Below are positions 20,471 through 26,045 of a stretch of 26,045 bases of DNA, one piece after another. This DNA comes from DASQQQ01 sp036390995 (GTDB lineage: Bacteria > Actinomycetota > UBA4738 > HRBIN12). The DNA lies in the NCBI GenBank assembly GCA_036390995.1, contig DASWAT010000036.1, positions 1 through 26,045 of the forward strand, read 5' to 3'. A program made the translations under genes and the position numbers. Every line of letters begins with the position of its first letter. The first letter of the stretch is position 1. The notes beneath the pieces were generated by a model. That model searched no databases and was not told the DNA's origin. It saw only the letters and a program-made list of their open reading frames with translations.

Positions 20471-22264
20471 ATGAAGCGACGAGTGTTCGGCCTGATCGTC
20501 GGCGTGGCGATGGTGGCTTTCCCCGCCCTCGTCCAGACCACCGGCGCCACGGCGCAGGTCGTCGGCACGGAGGCACTGGTATCCGAGGGGAGCCCAACCG
20601 GCCCGTTCTCGCAGAACAAGCAGAACGAGCCCGCGGTCGCCGTCGACGCACACAACCCGAGCGTCCTGGCAGCGGGCGCCAACGACAACATCGACATGGA
20701 GGCCTGCAACGCGGGTGACGACACCACGTGTCCGTTCACCGACGGCGTGGGCGGCTCGGGCGTGTACTTCTCGTTCGACTCGGGCAAGACGTGGACCCAA
20801 CCCGAGTACACCGGCTACTCGGCCCGCGGATGCCTGGGGGTCGTGGGCCCCGACGCAGGATGCACGCCCGACCCCTCGGGAACGATCGGCACGCTGCCGA
20901 ACTACTACGAGAACGGTCTCGTATCCGACGGCGACCCGGCCCTGGCGTTCGGACCGCAACCCGGCTCGGATGGCTCGTTCTCGTGGGACAACGGCTCGCG
21001 CCTGTATTACGCGAACCTCAGCTCGAACTTCCCGGGGACCCAGGCGTTCAAGGGGTTCGAGGCGGTCGCGGTCTCGCGGACCGATGACGTGGAGGCAGCC
21101 GCTTCCGGCGAAAACACTGCCTGGATGGACCCGGTAATCGTCACCAAGCAGTCGTCCACGACGTTCAGCGACAAGGAGCAGATCTGGGCCGACAACGCTT
21201 CGTCGAGCCCGTTCTTCGGCAACGTCTACGTGTGCCTGGCCTCCTTCCGCAGCCTCAGCAGCGGGAACGCGCTGCCGACGCCGCTGATCGTGGCCACGTC
21301 CTCGGACGGCGGTGACACGTGGACGGTCAAGCAGGTCACGGACGCCACGAACAACCCGTTCAACCCGAAGAAGGGGTTCGGGCGCTCTGGATGCACGATC
21401 CGTACCGACAGCAACGGCGTCGTCTACGTGATGGCGAACCAGTTCGCCGTGGGGACCCCCGGGAACGGCGCCCACATCCTGATCAGGTCCTTCAACGGCG
21501 GGAAGAACTGGACGCGGCCCGAGACCATCGCCCCGGCCACGGACACGTGCTTCTACGTGGACCCGGTGCTCGGCCGGTGCGTGATGGACGGCATCGCCGG
21601 TGCCCGCGACGACCTCTCCTCGTCCCCCAGCCTGGACATCGCGAACGGGGCCCCCGACGGGTCGGGGGCGACCGACGTCCTGTACGACACCTGGGTCGAT
21701 GGCTCCTCGGGGAGCGCTGGACCGCCGGTGGACAACACCACGCAGATCAAGCTCATGTGGTCCGACAGCGGCGGCGATTCCTGGAGCGATCCCACCACCG
21801 TGCCGATCGCGTCGGGTGACCGCCCCTACTACGCGGCGGTCGCACTGTCCCCGGACGGTTCGGACGCGTACCTGGTCTACAACGCGTTCACCACGCCGTT
21901 CCAGGACAACACGAGCGATCCTCGAGGCCTCGTCGGGGTGGTCCTGCACGCGGATGTCGCGCCCGACGGCACGCCGTCGAACTGGACCGAGCTGCATCGC
22001 GGAGCGGTCGGCGACCCGCGGACCTCGAGCCAGAACAACCTGGTCGGGGAGTTCCTGGGCGATTACGTCTACGCGGCGGCCACGAACGACTTCGGGGTGG
22101 CCGTGTGGAACGACGTCCGGAACGGGGCAGACTGTCCCGCCATGGACACCTGGCGGGCGTTCTTGCGTGGGATCGGCTCGGAGGTGCCGACGCCGGCGCC
22201 CGAGCAGGACTGCCCGGCAACGTGGGGGAACACGGACATCTTCGGGTTCACCACCGCACCCTGA
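20471..22264 (+). CDS. Secreted Asp-box (BNR/sialidase-like) beta-propeller protein
   Basis: The 597-aa protein starts at ATG 20471 behind GGAGGAAGGAGA. The signal peptide covers about 1-29 (MKRRVFGLIVGVAMVAFPALV ... ATA). The mature part holds four Asp-box motifs of the S-x-(D/N)-x-G-x-x-W type at about residues 101 (SFDSGKTW), 277 (SSDGGDTW), 340 (SFNGGKNW) and 431 (SDSGGDSW), each on a hairpin of a propeller blade. Asp boxes occur in sialidases and other exported glycosidases. The Arg triad and Tyr of true sialidases could not be placed, so catalysis is not claimed. Several Cys residues suggest disulfides. A direct repeat GGTCAC-AA-GGTCAC (20436-20449) lies just upstream. Confidence 0.85.
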   Translation: MKRRVFGLIVGVAMVAFPALVQTTGATAQVVGTEALVSEGSPTGPFSQNKQNEPAVAVDAHNPSVLAAGANDNIDMEACNAGDDTTCPFTDGVGGSGVYFSFDSGKTWTQPEYTGYSARGCLGVVGPDAGCTPDPSGTIGTLPNYYENGLVSDGDPALAFGPQPGSDGSFSWDNGSRLYYANLSSNFPGTQAFKGFEAVAVSRTDDVEAAASGENTAWMDPVIVTKQSSTTFSDKEQIWADNASSSPFFGNVYVCLASFRSLSSGNALPTPLIVATSSDGGDTWTVKQVTDATNNPFNPKKGFGRSGCTIRTDSNGVVYVMANQFAVGTPGNGAHILIRSFNGGKNWTRPETIAPATDTCFYVDPVLGRCVMDGIAGARDDLSSSPSLDIANGAPDGSGATDVLYDTWVDGSSGSAGPPVDNTTQIKLMWSDSGGDSWSDPTTVPIASGDRPYYAAVALSPDGSDAYLVYNAFTTPFQDNTSDPRGLVGVVLHADVAPDGTPSNWTELHRGAVGDPRTSSQNNLVGEFLGDYVYAAATNDFGVAVWNDVRNGADCPAMDTWRAFLRGIGSEVPTPAPEQDCPATWGNTDIFGFTTAP

Positions 22265-22277
22265 AGGTACGGTGACC

Positions 22278-22309
22278 GCGAAGGGCGCCCCACCTGGGGC
22301 GCCCTTCGC
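22278..22309. terminator. Hairpin between convergent genes
   Basis: A perfect 14-bp GC-rich stem (22278-22291 with 22296-22309) with an ACCT loop lies 13 bp after the Asp-box protein's stop and 18 bp before the stop of the convergent oxidoreductase gene. It probably serves both. Confidence 0.8.
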
Positions 22310-22327
22310 ACGTCCGGGGGTGGTGGA

Positions 22328-22735
22328 TCAGAACCCGGAGCTCACGACGCGGTCGATGGACACGTGGACCATGACGGTGTCCGCTTCACCGATCGTCGCG
22401 AGCGGCTCGTACTGCAGGTACTTCGCATACAGGAGGGACCGCCCGCGCTCCCATTCCGGACCGGGCTCCACGACGCGCGCCGTGCCCGAGACGATCACCT
22501 GCCGGAGCGCGTTCCACTCCTCGACGTAGTCGTCGAACACGAGGCTCACCCGCGAATCGCTCCGGACGTTCCGCACCTTGGCCGTGGCCTCCTCGGTGGC
22601 GAACACGATCGCGTCGCCGTCCAGGACGGGGCTGATCGGCACGACGTGAGGACCGCCCGGGCCCAAGGTGGCCACCCGGGCCACCCGGGACCAGCGCACG
22701 AACTCGCGTTCGGCCTCGGTGAGGGTGGACCTCAC
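22328..22735 (-). CDS. Split-barrel FMN/F420-binding oxidoreductase (PPOX class)
   Basis: The 135-aa protein is a pyridoxamine-5'-phosphate-oxidase-like split barrel: RVARVATLGPGGPHVVPISPVLDGDAIVFAT, then KVRNVRSDSRVSLVFDDY and VSGTARVV. The pattern fits the actinobacterial PPOX-class F420-dependent group. It should bind F420 or FMN as a dimer and reduce an unknown substrate, or bind the cofactor only. Its GTG start at 22735 overlaps the stop of the acetyl-CoA synthetase gene as GTGA, so the two are co-translated; a functional link to acetate activation is not obvious. Confidence 0.88.
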   Translation of the reverse strand: MRSTLTEAEREFVRWSRVARVATLGPGGPHVVPISPVLDGDAIVFATEEATAKVRNVRSDSRVSLVFDDYVEEWNALRQVIVSGTARVVEPGPEWERGRSLLYAKYLQYEPLATIGEADTVMVHVSIDRVVSSGF

Positions 22736-24696
22736 GACTCGGGCGCGCTTTCCGTGTCGACCATGTGGTGGATCTGGTCGACGATCTCGGCGTTCGCCAG
22801 GGTCGTGACGTCGCCGAGGGCACGGCCCTGGGCCACATCTCGGAGCAGGCGTCGCATGATCTTGCCCGAACGGGTCTTCGGCAGGTCGTCCGTGAAGATG
22901 ATCCCGTGGGGCCGCGCGATCTTCCCGATCTTGCCCGAGACGTGTTCCCGCAACTCCTTGGCCACGGTCTCATCGCCTACGTATCCGTGCTTCAACGTCA
23001 CGAACGCCACGATGGCCTCACCGACCAGTTCGTCGGGACGGGACACCACGGCCGCCTCGGCGACCTTCGGGTTGTCCACCAGAGCGCTCTCGATCTCGTA
23101 GGTGGACAGACGATGTCCCGCCACGTTCATCACGTCGTCGATCCGTCCCAGGAGCCAGTAGTAGCCGTCCTCGTCGCGCTTGGCGCCGTCGCCGGCCAGG
23201 TAGATCTTCGGACCGTACTTCCCGTAGTAGTTCGCCACGTACCGGTCCGGATCGCCCCAGATCGTGCGCAGCATGGCCGGCCAGGGATGCGTCAGCACGA
23301 GGTAGCCGCCGCCGCCGGGCGGGACCGAGTTCCCCTGCTCGTCGAACACGTCGGCCTGGACCCCCGGGAACGGCCACGTGGCCGAGCCAGGCTTCAGGGG
23401 CGTGACGCCGGGCAGCGGCGTGATCAGGATCATGCCCGTCTCGGTCTGCCACCAGGTGTCGACGATGGGGCACCGCTCGCCTCCGATGAACTTCCAGTAC
23501 CAGACCCAGGCCTCGGGGTTGATCGGTTCGCCGACCGTTCCGAGGAGCCGCAACGACGAGAGGTCGTGGCTCTGCGGGTACTGGGTCCCCCAGCGCATGA
23601 AAGCGCGGATCGCCGTGGGCGCCGTGTACAGGATCGTGGCCTTGTAGCGCTCGGCGATCTGCCACAACCGATCCTTGTCCGGCCAGTCGGGGGCGCCCTC
23701 GTACATGATCCCCGTGGTGTGGTTCGCGAGCGGGCCGTAGACGATGTACGAGTGCCCCGTGACCCAGCCGATGTCCGCGGAGCACCAGAAGACGTCGTCG
23801 TCGTGGATGTCGAAGATCAGGCGATGGGTCGCGGAGACGCCGGTCAGGTAGCCGCCGGTCGTGTGAACGATGCCCTTGGGCTTGCCTGTCGTCCCGCTCG
23901 TGTAGAGGACGTACAGGATGTCCTCGGCGTCCATCTGCTCGGGTTCGCACTCGGCGGGCTGATCGGCGACCAGCTCGTGGTACCAGAGGTCGCGTCCCTC
24001 GGTGAACGGGTGCTCGCCGCCGGTCCGTCGCACGGTGATCACGTGCTCGATCGAGGGGCACTCCTTGAGCGCCTCGTCGGCGTTCGCCTTCAGCGGCACC
24101 AGGGAGCCCCGCCGGTAGCCGCCGTCCTGGGTGACCAGCACCTTGGCCTCGGCGTCGTTGATGCGATCGCGCAGCGCGTCCGATGAGAACCCGCCGAACA
24201 CCACCGAGTGCGGCGCGCCGATCCGGGCACAGGCGAGCATGGCGATCGGGAGCTCGGGGATCATGCCGAGGTAGATCGCCACGCGGTCGCCCCGCCGGAC
24301 CCCCAGCGACTTGAGGGCGTTCGCGAACCTGGAGACCTCGTCCAGCAGCTCGGCGTACGTGATGGTCCGCTGCTCGCCGGGCTCGCCCTCCCAGTAGTAG
24401 GCGATCTTGTCGCCGCCTCCGGCCTCGACGTGCCTGTCCAGGCAGTTGTAGGACGCGTTCAGGGTTCCCCCCTCGAACCACTTCACCCAGGGCGGCGTCC
24501 AGTCCAGGACCGATTCCCACTTCTTGAACCACGTGAGCCGCTCCGCCTGCTCGGCCCAGAACCCCTCATAGTCCTGCTCCGCCCGCTCGTAGACCGACCG
24601 GTCGCTGACGAGCGCTTTGGCCGTGAACTCTGCCGGCGGCTCGAAGACCCGGTCCTCGGAGAGGAGCGCGGAGATGTTCTGCTGGACGTCTGCCAT
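22732..24696 (-). CDS. acsA: Acetyl-CoA synthetase (AMP-forming)
   Basis: The 654-aa protein has the full family length. It activates acetate to acetyl-CoA through acetyl-AMP in the cytoplasm. The visible signatures are the P-loop YTSGTTGKPKG, the DTWWQTETG acyl-binding block, YLAGDGAKRDEDGYYWLLGRIDD (hinge and A8 region) and PKTRSGKIMRRLLR with Lys612. Lys612 corresponds to the catalytic Lys609 that is acetylated to switch off Salmonella Acs. The start is ATG 24696 with a GCAGG-type ribosome-binding site 6 nt upstream; the in-frame extension to 24858 has no family similarity. TACCAT (24731-24736, minus) is a possible -10 box. Confidence 0.95.
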   Translation of the reverse strand: MADVQQNISALLSEDRVFEPPAEFTAKALVSDRSVYERAEQDYEGFWAEQAERLTWFKKWESVLDWTPPWVKWFEGGTLNASYNCLDRHVEAGGGDKIAYYWEGEPGEQRTITYAELLDEVSRFANALKSLGVRRGDRVAIYLGMIPELPIAMLACARIGAPHSVVFGGFSSDALRDRINDAEAKVLVTQDGGYRRGSLVPLKANADEALKECPSIEHVITVRRTGGEHPFTEGRDLWYHELVADQPAECEPEQMDAEDILYVLYTSGTTGKPKGIVHTTGGYLTGVSATHRLIFDIHDDDVFWCSADIGWVTGHSYIVYGPLANHTTGIMYEGAPDWPDKDRLWQIAERYKATILYTAPTAIRAFMRWGTQYPQSHDLSSLRLLGTVGEPINPEAWVWYWKFIGGERCPIVDTWWQTETGMILITPLPGVTPLKPGSATWPFPGVQADVFDEQGNSVPPGGGGYLVLTHPWPAMLRTIWGDPDRYVANYYGKYGPKIYLAGDGAKRDEDGYYWLLGRIDDVMNVAGHRLSTYEIESALVDNPKVAEAAVVSRPDELVGEAIVAFVTLKHGYVGDETVAKELREHVSGKIGKIARPHGIIFTDDLPKTRSGKIMRRLLRDVAQGRALGDVTTLANAEIVDQIHHMVDTESAPES

Positions 24697-24869
24697 AGCG
24701 GTCCTGCCCCCTCGTGTGGATGCTTCCCGCATGGTAATCCGGGCTTTCGGGGGACCGCACCCCGCCACCCGGCCCTGGAAGCTCCACCCGTCCGGCCTGG
24801 GCCGCACGGGTTGGGGTGCGCCGAGGTGCTTGCATCCGTGCACGCGAGGGGCCAGCATCGTGCCTACGG

Positions 24870-24889
24870 GGCCGCCGATAGAGGCGGCC
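24870..24889 (+). other. Small hairpin upstream of the DUF5679-like gene
   Basis: GGCCGCC (24870-24876), a 6-nt loop and GGCGGCC (24883-24889) sit 48 bp before the GTG at 24938. The rest of the 240-bp space between this gene and acsA shows no gene or RNA that I can recognise. Confidence 0.3.
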
Positions 24890-24937
24890 TCGAGGGTTGT
24901 AGCGGCATGAAGTCATCGGGGAAGGGAGGCACCCGGG

Positions 24938-25090
24938 GTGGCCAAGTACGAGGCGTATTGCGTGAAATGCAGGGCCAAGCGTGAGTTCGAGGGTCAGGAG
25001 GTGACCCTGAAGAACGGCCGCAGGGCAGCTCAGGGCAACTGCCCGGTGTGCGGCACCAAGGTGATGCGGATCCTGGGGAAGGCGTCCTAG
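24938..25090 (+). CDS. 50-aa DUF5679-like zinc-ribbon protein
   Basis: The start is GTG 24938 with GGGAGG 8 nt upstream and the stop is TAG 25088-25090. The protein begins MAKYEAYCVKCRAKREF, continues VTLKNGRRAAQGNCPVCGTK and ends VMRILGKAS. The two CxxC pairs (CVKC, CPVC) make one zinc ribbon. This is the DUF5679 pattern, common in Actinomycetota and some archaea, function unknown. The preceding ATG at 24907 is in a different frame and has no coding follow-through. Its end meets the TAG of a broken HEAT-like frame on the opposite strand (CTAG). Confidence 0.85.
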   Translation: MAKYEAYCVKCRAKREFEGQEVTLKNGRRAAQGNCPVCGTKVMRILGKAS

Positions 25091-25592
25091 CAGCAGGCCC
25101 GCCCTTGCCCTCGACCGGGGAGGCGGCAACGTCGCACAGGCCGGCCACGGCCTCGCGGCGGACCCGGGGAGAGGGATCCCGCGCGGACACCAGCGCCAGG
25201 GCCCGAAGCGCCTCCCACCCTCCCCGGGCACCGATGGCTTCGACGGCCGCCATCCTGACCCACTCACGGGGATCCGCAAGCAGCCCCACCAAGTCCTTGG
25301 CAAGGCCCACGACCGGTGGGCCTACCGGCGGTGCTATGGTTCCCTCTTCTGGAGCGTTCTCGGCCTCTCCAGGCGTTCGCTCCTGCGCCGGCTGGATCTC
25401 CTCCGTCGTCGAAACCCGAACCGCGTCGACCGTGCCGCCCGCCGGCGCCTGGCCCATGCCGTTCGGACCACCCCTCGCCCGGTTCTGAGGAGGCACCCGA
25501 CCGGCCCGACGGAGCTGATGCCTCGTGACCTGCACCCCCACGAGTGTGGTGAGCGCGACGGGGCCCGCGACGGCAGCCAACCCAGAACCCAA
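25091..25592 (-). pseudogene. Decayed or misframed HEAT-repeat membrane protein
   Basis: One minus-strand frame encodes a hydrophobic stretch (LGSGLAAVAGPVALTTLVGV, likely a transmembrane helix), an acidic/Pro-rich linker (EEIQPAQERTPGEAENAPEEG) and then HEAT-type repeats (REWVRMAAVEAIGARG and DPSPRVRREAVAGLCDVAA). The frame does not stop at the end of the repeats but runs on, without coding character, through the antisense of the DUF5679-like gene. A +1 shift would give a TAG at 25087-25089. No start codon with a good ribosome-binding site is present; TTG 25592 is the best in frame. I read it as a frameshifted gene or one with an assembly error. The opposite-strand frames here look like shadows. 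Confidence 0.4.
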
Positions 25593-25638
25593 CCTCGCTC
25601 GCTGCCGACATCGGTACGACCACCTCCCGCGCCCTCGA

Positions 25639-25689
25639 CGAGGATAGGGAGCCGAAGCCCCGGGGATCAGTCCGGCCGGCCTATCCTCG
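25639..25689. repeat. 10-bp inverted repeat flanking a 31-bp loop
   Basis: CGAGGATAGG (25639-25648) and CCTATCCTCG (25680-25689) are perfect complements. The second arm contains the stop codon of the HEAT-like fragment at 25681, so this may be that gene's old terminator. Confidence 0.5.
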
Positions 25690-25770
25690 AGCGCCCAGTC
25701 GGCGAAGGGTCTCCTCGGCCTTGGCCACCACCTCGCGCACCGGATCGGCGTGCAGCGTCCGCTCGACGGC
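25681..25770 (-). pseudogene. C-terminal HEAT-repeat remnant
   Basis: Between two in-frame stops (TAG at 25771-25773 and TAG at 25681-25683) lies a 29-residue stretch AVERTLHADPVREVVAKAEE plus TLRRLGARG. It looks exactly like the last helix pair of a HEAT-repeat protein, but it has no start codon, no ribosome-binding site and only 40 bp of separation from the Rrf2 gene's stop. It is most likely the leftover 3' end of a deleted gene. Confidence 0.5.
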
Positions 25771-25810
25771 CTAGGTCGAAGGGCGGCGGGAGGCGGCGCG
25801 AGCCGGCCGG

Positions 25811-26045
25811 TCAGTTCAGGCGGCTGAGGAGCTGTTCGGCGCTGAAGGTCGGAGGGGAGGAAGGGCCCATCCGGCGGTGACGCTGAACGAGATCCTCGAC
25901 GGTAGTCTCCTCGAAGACGCGTTTGATCGCCCTGGCCACGTCCCCCCAGAACCCCTGGAGGCCGCACCGCGAGTCCTGGAAGCAGGTGTGGTCGGTGGGC
26001 TCGAGACAGAACATCGGGAACAGCTGACCCTCGATCGCATCGGCG
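25811..26045 (-). CDS. Rrf2-family Fe-S transcriptional regulator, C-terminal part
   Basis: The frame is open to the window edge, so the N-terminal winged helix is missing; about 77 residues are present. They read DAIEGQLFPMFCLE, then DHTCFQDSRCGLQGFWGDV and TTVEDLVQRHRRM, which matches the sensor end of IscR/NsrR/RsrR-type Rrf2 proteins. Three Cys (C-x7-C-x5-C) could bind a 2Fe-2S or 4Fe-4S cluster that reports iron, redox state or nitric oxide. The short frame starting at the internal ATG (26014) is not the true start. Target genes, often suf or isc, would lie outside the window. Confidence 0.85.
   Translation of the reverse strand, partial: ADAIEGQLFPMFCLEPTDHTCFQDSRCGLQGFWGDVARAIKRVFEETTVEDLVQRHRRMGPSSPPTFSAEQLLSRLN

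Noticed and set aside
24697..24937. Possible structured RNA or tRNA upstream of the DUF5679-like gene
   Set aside because: Only one 7-bp hairpin is visible; there is no cloverleaf, T-loop sequence or known riboswitch core.
25048..25488. 146-aa plus-strand frame
   Set aside because: It is opposite to the HEAT-like coding signal, overlaps the DUF5679-like gene in another frame and is low-complexity.
1..26045. CRISPR array, transposon or prophage
   Set aside because: No regularly spaced repeats, transposase or integrase motifs, or phage structural genes were found; the only tandem repeat is the 9-bp array inside the peptide gene.

Overview
The window is a 26 kb, very GC-rich chromosomal segment with densely packed genes and strong G/C third-position bias. 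It fits Actinomycetota, probably an uncultured or deep-branching lineage. Supporting signs are frequent GTG/TTG starts, repeated 4-nt GTGA stop/start overlaps, TANNNT -10 boxes placed directly upstream of start codons, a CIRCE-controlled groEL with no adjacent groES, an F420/FMN-type split-barrel oxidoreductase and several small actinobacterial-type hypothetical proteins. The lineage call is inference. I saw no rRNA, tRNA, CRISPR array, insertion sequence or phage gene.

Layout. (1) 1-81: tail of an unrecognised gene. (2) 113-4609, all minus strand: a candidate cyclic-nucleotide signalling block. In transcription order it holds an exported single-pass membrane protein, a PqqD-like/M50 metalloprotease/double cNMP-binding fusion, a zinc-ribbon protein, a 43-aa basic peptide with a (VKR)n tail, a Crp/Fnr regulator and a small membrane protein. 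Three GTGA-N6-TCAC palindromes, the classical CRP site, lie in its intergenic spaces. The regulator keeps the recognition-helix residues that read GTGA in E. coli CRP. (3) 4773-8719: a small hypothetical, a membrane-anchored thioredoxin-like protein, an S9 prolyl-oligopeptidase-type peptidase and a PrmC-like methyltransferase with HPPY instead of NPPY. (4) 8760-11453, plus strand: two overlapping acyl-CoA dehydrogenases that look like a heteromeric pair, then an orphan GroES-like protein. (5) 11499-12852: YjbQ-family protein, a four-helix membrane protein and a divergent 47-aa YHS protein. (6) 12857-14690, minus strand: PLDc_N-type membrane protein, ABC ATPase and ABC permease with overlapping starts. 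(7) 14788-16954: a conserved hypothetical with a possible autoregulatory promoter, a 64-aa hypothetical and a secreted NlpC/P60 endopeptidase. (8) 16951-18413, minus strand: LarE-type sulfurtransferase, stand-alone NIL-domain protein and hotdog thioesterase in one tightly coupled unit. (9) 18591-20297: groEL with CIRCE. (10) 20471-24696: secreted Asp-box beta-propeller protein, split-barrel oxidoreductase and acetyl-CoA synthetase. (11) 24938-26045: DUF5679-like zinc ribbon, a decayed-looking HEAT-repeat stretch and the C-terminal part of an Rrf2-type Fe-S regulator cut by the window edge.

The best candidate for an undescribed system is block 2. It has a CRP-type regulator, CRP-type operators and a membrane protease carrying two further cyclic-nucleotide pockets, plus a coupled single-pass membrane protein and a repeat-tailed basic peptide that could be substrates or effectors. 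Connecting these parts into one pathway is inference; the motifs are visible directly.
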